This document shows, one piece after another, positions 7,268 through 15,698 of a DNA stretch of 29,625 bases. Source of the stretch: JBFELO01 sp041552055 (lineage in GTDB: Bacteria > Acidobacteriota > Thermoanaerobaculia > Thermoanaerobaculales > Sulfomarinibacteraceae); contig JBFELO010000052.1 in the NCBI GenBank assembly GCA_041552055.1, positions 1 to 29,625 on the forward strand. Direction: 5' to 3'. Made by a program: the position numbers and the translations under genes. Position 1 is the stretch's first letter, and each line of letters opens with the position of its first letter. The notes beneath the pieces are model-generated. The model was not told where the DNA came from and ran no database searches. It saw only the letters and a list, made by a program, of their open reading frames with translations.

Positions 7268-8257
7268 TTAGGGGGTCTCCCGTGGGTCTGTCGGCTGTGG
7301 GTCGAGTAGGCCGAGCTCGAGCAGATCGTCGCGTGGTTCGTCGAACGAGCAGCTGCCGAACGAGGTCACGGCGTTGCGCCGGCCTGCGGCGATACCCTGG
7401 GTATCGAGCCGGTGGCCGCGCCAGGTGACGGTCTCGTCGGCGAACGCGAAGGCTGACCGGTCTTCCTCCTCGAGCACCTCGAGGAGTCGATCTTCGGGCA
7501 CTCCGATGGACTGTGCGAGCGCGCCGCCGACGAACAGGTTGATGAAGCCGTGGGTCATGGTTTCGAGCTGGACATCGAAGTGGCGGAGCGGGTGATGGAG
7601 GCCCTGCGTCGCCTTGAGGGGGATCGCCGCGGTCCGACACGCCGCGATCGCCGCTGCCACCGCGGCCACCGATGGAACCGCCGACGCGGTCGTTCCGCCA
7701 CAGCGGATCTTGAGGCCGGTCGTGCGGCCGTCGCCGGATGCCTCGGAGATCGCCTCCACCGACGGTTTGACCCGGTCGCGCCAGCCCTCGAGCAGGGAAC
7801 ACTCGAAGAACGGCAGCGGTGGGACCGGCGTAAGATCGTCCAGGGCGGCGACCGCGTCGCTGACGACACCGGGCAGCTCATCCGGACGTGCCTGGCGGGG
7901 GAGTGGGGCTTCGAACTGGTCGACGGCCAGCGGCCGAGAGCCCGCGCTGGAGGCGAACCGCACGATCTCCCGGACATCTCGCTCGAGGGCTCGTGAGAAT
8001 GCCCCCGGCGTTTCGCCCCCACTGCCGAGCACCGACAGGTGCACCCTGTCATCGTCCTGCTGCAAGTCCCCGAGCAACGGCTCGAGCTCCGCCAGGCGGC
8101 CGACGGGGCAGACGAATCGGCCCAGCATCCAGCCGTGGGCACCGCCGCGATGCAGCATGTACTCTCCGAACGCTTCGGACATGTCGAGCTGCGCCGGCGG
8201 GAACAGGCCGGCGTAGTCGATGACGCGGGTCAAGAGGACGCGAACACTGGTCAGCAT
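7268..8257 (-). CDS. conserved protein of unknown function, coupled to fahA
   Basis: I do not recognise the function. The 329-residue protein has no signal peptide or membrane segment. It has distinctive segments: VIDYAGLFPPAQLDM near the start, GLKIRCGGTTASAVPS in the middle, and PLKATQGLHHPLRHF and THGFINLFVGGALA later. The alternation of strand-like and helix-like stretches would suit an alpha/beta or TIM-barrel enzyme, and the Lys and His residues in the KATQGLHHP segment could be catalytic; both ideas are inference. The two-base gap to fahA implies one transcript and perhaps a role in the same aromatic degradation route. The ATG at 8257 fits the start. Confidence 0.7.
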   Translation of the reverse strand: MLTSVRVLLTRVIDYAGLFPPAQLDMSEAFGEYMLHRGGAHGWMLGRFVCPVGRLAELEPLLGDLQQDDDRVHLSVLGSGGETPGAFSRALERDVREIVRFASSAGSRPLAVDQFEAPLPRQARPDELPGVVSDAVAALDDLTPVPPLPFFECSLLEGWRDRVKPSVEAISEASGDGRTTGLKIRCGGTTASAVPSVAAVAAAIAACRTAAIPLKATQGLHHPLRHFDVQLETMTHGFINLFVGGALAQSIGVPEDRLLEVLEEEDRSAFAFADETVTWRGHRLDTQGIAAGRRNAVTSFGSCSFDEPRDDLLELGLLDPQPTDPRETP

Positions 8258-8401
8258 GGGATCTCACATACCGTCCCGACATCGGACACGCCGTTCGAGT
8301 GGACGTCGTTCCGCCCGTCTCCGATACCGTGTCTCGAAATGGTACCACCGTTCGTCCTGTGAGCGGGTCGTTGGGGCACCGAGCGGCCTCCCCGTATCGG
8401 C

Positions 8402-8407
8402 TACAAT
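8402..8407 (+). promoter_or_regulatory. possible -10 element for the 8428-14666 gene group
   Basis: TACAAT lies 20 bases before the start at 8428, just upstream of the GGAGG at 8416-8420. No good -35 is seen. It is the only promoter-like signal I find upstream of the four co-directional genes that run to 14666. Confidence 0.3.
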
Positions 8408-8427
8408 CCCCGGCCGGAGGTCCAACC

Positions 8428-11400
8428 ATGCGCCGTTATGTCCCGCTGATGGCCCGCGCCACACTTGCAGTTTTCGGAACTCTGACACCAACAAGCGCGG
8501 CTGCGGACGTCGAGCTGCCGCTCGCCAACCCGGGATTCGAGCGGCTCGCACCCGACGGCTCGTTCATCGATTGGCGACTGCTCAGTCAGGTGTCGAGCGA
8601 CGGCGCGGCGGCGGAGCCGGACACGGAAGGCCCCCTGGCCGGAGTCGGCAGCCTGAAGCTGGCGGTGCGCGGTCACGGCACCGCCACCGTGGAGTCGGAG
8701 CCGGTCACCCTCGAGGTAGGCCACCTGTACCGGTTGAGCGGCTGGATCCGCTCGTCGGGCGTGGTGTCCGACCCCACCAGCAAGTACCCGACCGCGGTCC
8801 CGGCCTGCCTCACGATGGCCTCGTTCCCGTTCACCAACCACTCGCCCGCGGTTGGGGGCGATGCCGACTGGACGCGGGTCGAGACATTGTTCGTCGCCAC
8901 CCAGGCCACGGATCGGGTACGGCTGCACTTGGGGTTCAACGGCACCGCACGCGGCACCGCGTGGTTCGACGATGTGCGACTCGAGCAGGTGGACGACATC
9001 GGCGAGTTCATCCCGATGGAGACTGTTCGCTGGTTCGGCGAGGGCTACCGGTACGACGACCGCGGCTGGATTTTCGTCCACGTCGAGGGTGAGCCGTACG
9101 AGCGTGGATACCAGTTCGGGTATCTGGTGGCGGACGAGATCGTGTCGTACATCTCCAAGCTGGCGCTGCTCGAGAACCGCGACGATCCCGAGGCCGGCTG
9201 GAAGTCGATCCTGTTCAAGGCCAACTCCCTGTTTCTCCGCGGCTATGACGAGGAGTACCTGTCCGAGATGAAGGGGATCGCCGACGGTGCTGCCCACGGT
9301 GGTGCGGAGTACGCCGGTCGACCGCTCGACCTCGGCGACATCGTCGCCATCAACTCGGTGGTGGACCTGGGCCAGCTCGAGGATGCGATCGAGGTGACGC
9401 CGCACGCGCTCACCGGTGAGAGCTTCCTGCGCGCCGAGGACGAGCTGCTGGTTGACGAGGGCAGCCACAAGTGCTCGGCGTTCGCGGCGACCGGACCCGC
9501 GACCCGGGACGGTCAGGTGGTTTTTGGCCAGATCTTCATGTGGTACGGCTACACCGGCGTGCACTGGAACGTCATCTGCGATCTGGTGCCGACCGACGGG
9601 CACCGGTTGGTCTACCACACGTTTCCGGGAGGGATCCACTCTGGGTCCGACTTCTACATCAATTCGGCCGGCATCGTGATCGGCGAGACAACCGTGTCGC
9701 AGACCCCGTTCGATCCGTCCGGCACCCCGCAGTCGAATCGGATCCGGAAGGCGGCCCAGTACGCAGACTCGATCGACGACGTGGAGCGCATCCTGACCAC
9801 CGACAACAACGGCATGTACACCAACGACTGGCCGATCGCCGACGTCAAGACGGGCGAGGTCGCGATCCTGCTGCTGGGCACCGAGAAGCACAAGCTGTGG
9901 CGAACCGGTGAGGACATGGCGCCGTTCGGAACTCCGGGTTTCCTGTGGGCCAACAACAACAATCGCGACCCCGAGGTGCGCAAGGAGTACCTGGCACAGC
10001 CCGATGACCGGCCGTTCGACCTGGTTTTCGGACCCTGGAATCGAGATGTGGCGTTCAACGAGTTCTACCGGGAGCACGCCGGCGAGATCGACGCCACGGC
10101 GGCCGTCGAGCTGTGGGCCTCGTCGCCGATCAACCGTGCCCATGCCTGCGACGGCAAGATCACGACGACCGAGATGGCCGAGCGGATGGTGTTCCTCGCC
10201 CACTACGGCAAGGTGACCCTGCGCGAGAAGTTCCCCCAGGGCGGCTACCGGATCATGCCCGATCTGCCGGACGCGATCCCGCACCTGAGCCTGGGCTACG
10301 CGGTGGCGAGCCCGATCTGGGTGACCGAGCAGCTCAAGGCCGCTCGGGGTGGCGCGGGAACCCAGGATCAGCTGCCGGCCGAGGAGCCCGAACTTGTGCT
10401 CGGGGATCTCGCCGACTCGTTCGACATCGATCAGCGGCAGCTGTGGCGCCAGACGGTCTTCCCCGCGTCCGACAGCGAGAACTGGTTCGTGAGCGGCTCT
10501 GCCGCGTACTGGCGCATGCTCGACCGCCTCGACCCGGACGACCCGACCGAGGCCGCCGAGCAGCTCGCGGACGAGCTGTCGATGCTCAACGCGCGGTACC
10601 TGTACATCGTGTCGCGCGAGCAGGATCTGTCGGCCGTGAACGCCCACCGCGCATACGACCGCTATGGGCCGTATCAGATACCCCGCATCAAGGGGACCTT
10701 CGCACTGCACCAGCTCCGGCTCGCACTCGGTAACGATCGTTTCCTGGAGGTGATGAGCACCGTTCACGAGCGGTTCGCCCGCCGCGAGATGACCACCGGG
10801 GACTTCGTCTCAGTCGCTGAAGAGTTCACGGATGTCGAGGTCGCGCCGCTCATCCGGCAGTGGATCGAACGCGAGGGTCTGCCGCGGCTGCGACCGTCGG
10901 TGAAGCTGCGGCAGCGCGGCGGCTCGTGGGAGGTGAAGGTCGAGGTGGATCAGCAGGGGGAGCCCTACCATCTGTTCACCCACGTCGAGATCGCTGCCGG
11001 CGACGCCCGCCACATCCGTCGCATGGAGATCGATGGCGGCTCCTCCGAGGCGAGGTTCCGGTTCGACGACCAACCGTCTTCGGTGCGGTTCAACGCCCTC
11101 GGCGACGTCCCTGTGGAGATGCCGGACTTCTACGCGTGGGACAACTTCATTGACGACTTCCACGACACCCTGATCGTGTATGGCACCGCTCGCCAGGACG
11201 AGGCGAATCACACCCTGGCGCGACGTTGGCAGGAAACCGCGGCCAACGCCTACGTGGAGATCCTTCCGCCGCTGGTCAAGGATTCCGAGCTGACGTTCGA
11301 GCAGGCGGCCAACCACGACCTGATGGTGATCGGAGCGCTCGACGACAACTCCTGGTTCGGTCGGCTGGAGAGCGAGCTCCCGGTCGAGTTCGGCAGGAAC

Positions 11401-11646
11401 TCCTTCCGTTGGCGCGGCAGAACCTACGCCGAGCCGGATGACGGCCTGTTCCTGGTCATGCCGAATCCGTTCAAACCGGAGCGCGTCGTGTACGTTTTCG
11501 CGGCAAACTCGGCGCTGGAGCTGCACCAGATGACGAAACGGTACCACCGCCGGCTCTCCTCGTGGGCCGTGTTCAAGGGTGATGAGGTCGTGGACCGCGG
11601 ATTCCACGAACCTGCGGCCTTCAGCTTCGACGAGCTCCTCCCGTAA
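8428..11646 (+). CDS. large exported fusion: carbohydrate-binding-like + C45/phospholipase-B-like Ntn hydrolase + M1-like helical domain
   Basis: The 1072-residue product begins with a signal peptide (cleavage near SAAA-DVE, residues 24-30). GGAGG at 8416-8420 fixes the start. Residues about 30-190 look like a beta-sandwich carbohydrate-binding module (LANPGFERL, then WFDDVRLEQ). Residues about 210-640 resemble the C45 acyltransferase/peptidase and phospholipase-B-like Ntn-hydrolase group: HVEGEPYERGYQFGYL, then KCSAFAATG with Cys349 as candidate nucleophile, and later NNGMYTNDWPIAD. Residues about 755-840 resemble the C-terminal helical region of M1 aminopeptidases, but no HExxH zinc motif is present. 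The last 190 residues include LIVYGTAR and VMPNPFKPERVVYVFA. Substrate is unknown: an amide or acyl bond in the periplasm or outside is likely. The next gene starts 32 bases on, so co-transcription with the RiPP-like genes is possible. Confidence 0.7.
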   Translation: MRRYVPLMARATLAVFGTLTPTSAAADVELPLANPGFERLAPDGSFIDWRLLSQVSSDGAAAEPDTEGPLAGVGSLKLAVRGHGTATVESEPVTLEVGHLYRLSGWIRSSGVVSDPTSKYPTAVPACLTMASFPFTNHSPAVGGDADWTRVETLFVATQATDRVRLHLGFNGTARGTAWFDDVRLEQVDDIGEFIPMETVRWFGEGYRYDDRGWIFVHVEGEPYERGYQFGYLVADEIVSYISKLALLENRDDPEAGWKSILFKANSLFLRGYDEEYLSEMKGIADGAAHGGAEYAGRPLDLGDIVAINSVVDLGQLEDAIEVTPHALTGESFLRAEDELLVDEGSHKCSAFAATGPATRDGQVVFGQIFMWYGYTGVHWNVICDLVPTDGHRLVYHTFPGGIHSGSDFYINSAGIVIGETTVSQTPFDPSGTPQSNRIRKAAQYADSIDDVERILTTDNNGMYTNDWPIADVKTGEVAILLLGTEKHKLWRTGEDMAPFGTPGFLWANNNNRDPEVRKEYLAQPDDRPFDLVFGPWNRDVAFNEFYREHAGEIDATAAVELWASSPINRAHACDGKITTTEMAERMVFLAHYGKVTLREKFPQGGYRIMPDLPDAIPHLSLGYAVASPIWVTEQLKAARGGAGTQDQLPAEEPELVLGDLADSFDIDQRQLWRQTVFPASDSENWFVSGSAAYWRMLDRLDPDDPTEAAEQLADELSMLNARYLYIVSREQDLSAVNAHRAYDRYGPYQIPRIKGTFALHQLRLALGNDRFLEVMSTVHERFARREMTTGDFVSVAEEFTDVEVAPLIRQWIEREGLPRLRPSVKLRQRGGSWEVKVEVDQQGEPYHLFTHVEIAAGDARHIRRMEIDGGSSEARFRFDDQPSSVRFNALGDVPVEMPDFYAWDNFIDDFHDTLIVYGTARQDEANHTLARRWQETAANAYVEILPPLVKDSELTFEQAANHDLMVIGALDDNSWFGRLESELPVEFGRNSFRWRGRTYAEPDDGLFLVMPNPFKPERVVYVFAANSALELHQMTKRYHRRLSSWAVFKGDEVVDRGFHEPAAFSFDELLP

Positions 11647-11678
11647 CCTTGAGAGGGCCCCTCGCGGGTTGACAGAGC

Positions 11679-13580
11679 ATGAGTGGGATCGGTGGCATCG
11701 TGCGGTGGGACGGCGGGCCGGTATCGGAGTCACGGCTGCGAACGATGACGCAACTGGTCGCACACCGTGGCCCGGACGGTCTGACGTGGGAAGCGGGCGC
11801 CGGTGTGGGGTTCGGCCATGCGCTGCAGGCGTTGCGAAGGTCGGAGTCCCGCCAGCGACCGCAGCCGGTGTCGTTGCCGGACTGCTCGTGCTCGATCGTG
11901 GCCGACGCCCGGATCGACAACCGTGATGACGTGATGCGCGCCCGGGGCTCGGTTCCCTGGATCCACGAGCCGGCATCGGACGCCGAGTTGATCCTCGCCG
12001 GTTTCGATCGTTGGGGCGACGAGGTGGTGCCCCGCATCGAGGGCGACTTCGCTTTCGCCATCTGGATGCGGGAAGCTCGCCGGCTCTTCGCCGCCCGCGA
12101 TCCGTTCGGGGCGCGGCCCCTGTATTACGGCCGGTATCCCGGGGCTTTCGTGTTCGGCTCGGAACCCAAGCAGATCCTGACCTTGCCCGAGGTGACCGTC
12201 GAGGCGGACGACCTCATGGTCAGCGAGTTCCTCATGCTGAGCTTCCGCGAGACCGGCCGTACATTTTTCAGGGGCGTCAGCAAGCTGCCGCCCGCACACT
12301 CGCTGTCGGCCGGCGTGGAGGGTACCGCGGTCAAAAGGTACTGGAGCCCCGGAGGGCACCCTGACGGCGACAGCACCGATCGACACCTCGAGGTCGTCGA
12401 TCGGTTCCGCGAGTTGTTGATCGCGTCGGTGGCCCAGCGTGTGAACACCGACTTCCCGGTCGCCGCCCACCTCAGCGGTGGCATCGATTCATCGTCCGTG
12501 GTCGTCGCGGCAGCAGAGCTGTACCGCCGGGGTGCTTCCGACCGGCCTGACATCTGCACGGTGTCGGCGGTCTTCCCGGGCCTCGAATGCGACGAGGCGG
12601 CGCTCATCCGGGCGGTATCGAGCCGGGTGCCGTTTCGAGCCCTCACCTATCAACCCGACTCGGGCCCTCTCCTGGACGGTCTCCAGGATGAGCTGTGGGT
12701 GGTCGACTCGCCGTTCGTGAGCGTGCTGCGGAATGCATGGCGGCGCGAGGCACGGCTGCTGGAGGAGCTCGGGATACGCTCGCTGCTCACCGGCCTCGGC
12801 GGCGACGAACCGCTCGACGATTCGACCGTGCTCGGAGACCTTGTCCGCAGCCGGCGCTTCGGCCTCTGGCTCCGAGAGCTGCGGTCGAGTGCCCGTACCC
12901 CCGCCGGTTCGTCCCGCCGTGCCCTACGGGCAGCGGTGAGATCACTGATCCCGGGCACGCTCCGGCGGACGCTTGGTGCCTGGAGGTCCCGACTGTCCCG
13001 GAAGGACCCCGCTTGGGCAGACGCCGACGTTGTGCGCCGGTTGGCGGCACATCGCTCCGCGGCGGAGGACTCGGGCGTCTCGACCGGCCCCTCGCCGAAT
13101 TCGATCGCCGGCTATCTTGTCGGTCCCCACCATGTGTGGGGCGTCGAGGCGGCCGACAGCCGTCACGCTTCGCTGGGCGTCGAAGTGGCCCATCCATTAC
13201 TCGATCGTGCGCTGGCCGAATTCGTACTCGGGCTACCGCTCGACGAGCGATTGACACACGGTCAGCAGAAGGCTCTCGCGCGCAGGGCATTCGCAGCCAA
13301 GTTGCCGACTGAGGTGCGCGACCTCGGCGAACGTGTGGGCTACAACCGGGCGGTCGCTCGGACGCTGTCCACGTGGTGGCAGGAGCTCCCCGAGACGCTC
13401 GGGCCACCCGAGCGGTGGCAGGTGTCGCGCTATCTCGACAGAGATGGCTTTCTGCCACGCTATGACGACGCCGTGAACCGGTCGACCGCCGACGTGACCC
13501 TGATGGAGGAGCTGTGGCGGATCGCCGTGGTCGAGCTTTGGATGCGTGGTCTTCGTAGGTACAATCAGGTCGAGGGGTAG
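11679..13580 (+). CDS. asparagine-synthetase-like protein of the lasso-peptide cyclase type
   Basis: The 633-residue protein has both asparagine synthetase B domains. The N terminus reads MSGIGG, so the Cys2 nucleophile of true glutamine-hydrolysing enzymes is Ser. The usual FNGEIYN segment is replaced by ADARIDNRDDV, a pattern I associate with lasso-peptide and beta-lactam-forming relatives. The ATP-pyrophosphatase loop HLSGGIDSSS (264-273) is intact, as is GLGGDEPLD. The protein should therefore still adenylate a carboxylate but not use glutamine as nitrogen donor. Lasso cyclases of this family adenylate an Asp/Glu side chain and close a ring with the peptide's own N-terminal amine. Three bases downstream lies a 60-residue peptide with a lasso-like leader, which supports this reading. 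A classical asparagine synthetase role is unlikely. A cyclase without partner genes is unusual. Confidence 0.75.
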   Translation: MSGIGGIVRWDGGPVSESRLRTMTQLVAHRGPDGLTWEAGAGVGFGHALQALRRSESRQRPQPVSLPDCSCSIVADARIDNRDDVMRARGSVPWIHEPASDAELILAGFDRWGDEVVPRIEGDFAFAIWMREARRLFAARDPFGARPLYYGRYPGAFVFGSEPKQILTLPEVTVEADDLMVSEFLMLSFRETGRTFFRGVSKLPPAHSLSAGVEGTAVKRYWSPGGHPDGDSTDRHLEVVDRFRELLIASVAQRVNTDFPVAAHLSGGIDSSSVVVAAAELYRRGASDRPDICTVSAVFPGLECDEAALIRAVSSRVPFRALTYQPDSGPLLDGLQDELWVVDSPFVSVLRNAWRREARLLEELGIRSLLTGLGGDEPLDDSTVLGDLVRSRRFGLWLRELRSSARTPAGSSRRALRAAVRSLIPGTLRRTLGAWRSRLSRKDPAWADADVVRRLAAHRSAAEDSGVSTGPSPNSIAGYLVGPHHVWGVEAADSRHASLGVEVAHPLLDRALAEFVLGLPLDERLTHGQQKALARRAFAAKLPTEVRDLGERVGYNRAVARTLSTWWQELPETLGPPERWQVSRYLDRDGFLPRYDDAVNRSTADVTLMEELWRIAVVELWMRGLRRYNQVEG

Positions 13581-13583
13581 GTC

Positions 13584-13766
13584 ATGGCTGACCAACTCAG
13601 GACCGATGTCCTGCCGGCGGCGGAGGAAGCACCGCGAACGAAGGATGTGCGGGCGAAGTACGTCCCACAGAAGATCGAGGTCATCGGCAACCCCTGTCTG
13701 GTCGCCCGCAAGAGCAGCGGCCCACAGGAGGTCGGCCATCCGGTATGGCCGCGTAGGAATCCGTAG
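13584..13766 (+). CDS. candidate RiPP precursor peptide with lasso-type leader motif
   Basis: The peptide has 60 residues. Residues 26-42 read YVPQKIEVIGNPCLVAR and line up with the lasso leader pattern YxPPxLEVxG followed by five residues and Thr-x: Tyr, Pro, a large aliphatic residue and Gly are in register. The usual second Pro is Gln, and Ala stands where Thr is expected. By the canonical spacing the core would be KSSGPQEVGHPVWPRRNP, with Glu at position 7 as the only acidic residue that could close a ring; Trp and Arg residues could act as plugs. The start ATG follows the cyclase stop by three bases and reuses GAGGGG upstream, so the two genes are probably translationally coupled. No leader-binding (PqqD-like) or leader-peptidase gene is seen. 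The ring position is inference. Confidence 0.65.
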   Translation: MADQLRTDVLPAAEEAPRTKDVRAKYVPQKIEVIGNPCLVARKSSGPQEVGHPVWPRRNP

Positions 13767-13835
13767 TGGTGACGGTGAAACGGGCGACGGTGGCCTGCCA
13801 ATAACGAGCGATCGGCGCGGCACCGAGCACTGACG

Positions 13836-14666
13836 TTGATACGACTCCGACTCTTCACGGAGTGTCAGGCCGTCGTCGATGCCGTCACGACGGGCGTCAG
13901 GTCGGTCCACGAAGGGCTATGGCTGGGCCTGCTCGATCACCCCCACCTGCAGGCCGTCACCGACCAGCGGTACGAGATGTGGCGTACCTACGGTGCGGAC
14001 GACCACAACCTGTCCGGCCTGATGCCGTGGGAAGAGTCGGCGCTGGATCGGTTCTTCGGCGGTTGCGGCTCGCTGCTGGTCGGCGCCGCCGGTGGTGGTC
14101 GAGAGGTCCTCGCCCTGGCCCGGCAAGGCTACCGGGTCACCGCCTTCGATTGTTCGGAGCACCTGCTGAATCGCTGCCGGCGGCTCCTCGCCGATGAGGG
14201 GCTCGCGGTGTCCGCGGCCGTGTCCCCGCCGGACCACGTGCCGGACGGTGTCGGGCAATCTGACGGGGCGATCATCGGCTGGGGCGGATACATGCACATC
14301 CCGGGGCGGCCCGCACGGGTGAACTTTATGCAACAGATCAGGAGTCATCTGCCGCCAGGGGGCCCCCTGCTGTTGTCCTTCTTCTCCCACCGGCAACCGT
14401 CCAGATCCGATCGGTTGGTGGCCGGCATCGCCGGCGTCATTCGTCGCCTCCGGCGGAGTCGTGACCCTGTCGAGGTCGGGGACCGGATCTCCAGAACGTT
14501 CGACCACCGGTTTTGTGAAGAGGTGATTGGTTCAGAGCTCGAGTCGGCGGGATTCGACATGATCCACTCCACCCACCAACCGTACGGCCACGCCGTGGGG
14601 AGATCGCGCCTCGATGGGTCGGCCGATGCCTGCCCGGACAGCCCCGCGAAAACTCGGACGCTCTAA
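13836..14666 (+). CDS. SAM-dependent class I methyltransferase
   Basis: The 276-residue protein has a Rossmann-fold methyltransferase core: LLVGAAGGGREVLALARQGY is the SAM-binding loop (about residues 81-100), AFDCSEHLL the acidic loop and GAIIGWGGYMHI a later strand. The N-terminal HEGLWLGLLD and LSGLMPWEESAL segments belong to a subfamily I cannot name further. The only start in frame is TTG at 13836, without a good ribosome binding site; the next ATG (13977) would cut off part of the N-terminal region. It lies 69 bases after the candidate precursor and may methylate the peptide, for example at its C terminus or a side chain; this is inferred from position alone. Its stop codon is part of a strong hairpin. 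Confidence 0.8.
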   Translation: MIRLRLFTECQAVVDAVTTGVRSVHEGLWLGLLDHPHLQAVTDQRYEMWRTYGADDHNLSGLMPWEESALDRFFGGCGSLLVGAAGGGREVLALARQGYRVTAFDCSEHLLNRCRRLLADEGLAVSAAVSPPDHVPDGVGQSDGAIIGWGGYMHIPGRPARVNFMQQIRSHLPPGGPLLLSFFSHRQPSRSDRLVAGIAGVIRRLRRSRDPVEVGDRISRTFDHRFCEEVIGSELESAGFDMIHSTHQPYGHAVGRSRLDGSADACPDSPAKTRTL

Positions 14667-14691
14667 GGCGCGCAGGGGGCTGCGCGCCTAC
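14666..14691. terminator. hairpin between convergent genes (GTAGGCGCGCA repeat)
   Basis: AGGCGCGCAG-GGGG-CTGCGCGCCT forms a perfect 10-base-pair stem with a 4-base loop (14666-14689). It overlaps the stop codons of both convergent genes, TAA at 14664-14666 and TAG at 14690-14688. No T-run follows on either side, so it is not a textbook intrinsic terminator, but it is well placed to act in both directions. Read on the minus strand it is the third copy of the GTAGGCGCGCA element of 358-460. Confidence 0.55.
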
Positions 14692-15356
14692 CTCGGGACG
14701 CGGACTTCCCGAATGGTGTCGCGTTGAACCGGGTAGGACACCCAGCCTCCGCCTATTCGCTGGGCGACGGTGATGCGGTTCCGGGACACAGACTCGAGTA
14801 CCACACTCAGGCCGCTGTCGTCGGTGAGAATCAGTTGGATCCGAGCGCCCAGGTACTGATCGAGTTCCCGGTACGGTATCGTCCGCCACATCGAGTTCGT
14901 GACCTGAGTGGGCGTGGCTTCCGGAGCTTTCGTTGGTTCGGGCGTGGGCGTCGCGGTCGGCTGTGGCAGGGCAACGGTCGCGGTCGGAGGCGCCGCGGTC
15001 CCGGCGGTGCCGAAACCCGACGCTGCCTCGTTGTCGTCACCGAGGCGCCGTTGTTCGGACGGGCGTGAGTACTCGAACGGCTCGGGTTCGGTCAGGGTCA
15101 TGGCTTCGAAACCGAGGAAGGCGAACCAACCGAGCCCGCTCACGATGAGGCCGAAGAGGGAAATCAACAGGCCAGTCCGCGCCTTGGGCCAGTACCTGAG
15201 GGCGAAAACGATCAGCGGGATGATAAGCCACGAGAGGAAGAGGACGACCAGCCCCCATCCCTGGTTGATCCTGAAGGCCGCAACCACCACGAGAACGCCG
15301 CCCACCAACAGCGCGAGGCCCCCAACGGCTATCAAGACGTACGCGACCGTGAGCAT
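14688..15356 (-). CDS. membrane protein with Pro/Thr-rich linker and C-terminal beta domain
   Basis: I do not recognise this 222-residue protein. It has three likely membrane helices (about residues 3-27, 33-54 and 62-84). A linker rich in Ala, Pro, Thr and Glu follows (about 110-150; PTATPTPEPTKAPEATPTQ), then a small strand-rich C-terminal domain (about 155-222; GARIQLILTDDSGLSVVLESV, VAQRIGGGWVSYPV) that could be SH3- or Sm-like. The linker probably crosses the periplasm or a wall-like space so that the C-terminal domain can bind something there. The ATG at 15356 is supported by AAGGA upstream. It is convergent with the methyltransferase gene and is not obviously part of an operon. Confidence 0.7.
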   Translation of the reverse strand: MLTVAYVLIAVGGLALLVGGVLVVVAAFRINQGWGLVVLFLSWLIIPLIVFALRYWPKARTGLLISLFGLIVSGLGWFAFLGFEAMTLTEPEPFEYSRPSEQRRLGDDNEAASGFGTAGTAAPPTATVALPQPTATPTPEPTKAPEATPTQVTNSMWRTIPYRELDQYLGARIQLILTDDSGLSVVLESVSRNRITVAQRIGGGWVSYPVQRDTIREVRVPR

Positions 15357-15607
15357 CCGTTGTCCTTTTCACAGGAGTTTCGCGCACCTCGTGGGCACTA
15401 CTTCGAGGCGGCCCTCCTACCTAACAAGTCTATCCGATACCTGCTATCCGGGGCACGCCGACGCGCGCCTCGGCATTCCAGGCAGGGTACCGCACAGGGA
15501 TCGGGGGCGCCATGGTCTGCATCACCGATGGCTGGCTTGCTGGGAGATGTCCGGCGCCGGAGATGGCGGCACGGGTGACGGACGGCACAACCGACCGCGC
15601 CAGATCC

Positions 15608-15616
15608 TGGTATCTT
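15608..15616 (+). promoter_or_regulatory. possible extended -10 upstream of the PilZ gene
   Basis: TG-G-TATCTT lies 82 bases before the start at 15699, without a clear -35. The whole gap 15357-15698 holds no credible gene; this is the only regulatory-looking signal I find in it. Confidence 0.25.
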
Positions 15617-15698
15617 GATCCGAGCGGCAGGAGCCGATTGTCGTCGTGTCAGCGCGGCTCCCGAGCGCAGGACGGTGATGATCGGAGGAGTCGGGCAG

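Noticed and set aside
8401..10767. A 788-codon open frame on the minus strand
   Set aside because: It is antisense to the large exported hydrolase, which has a signal peptide, ribosome binding site and domain matches. The antisense product is a composition artefact of GC-rich codons. The same holds for the long antisense frames at 3556-5436 and 22962-24986.
11679..13580. Ordinary glutamine-dependent asparagine synthetase
   Set aside because: Cys2 is Ser and the FNGEIYN segment is lost, so glutamine cannot be hydrolysed in the usual way. The small-peptide neighbour also argues against it.
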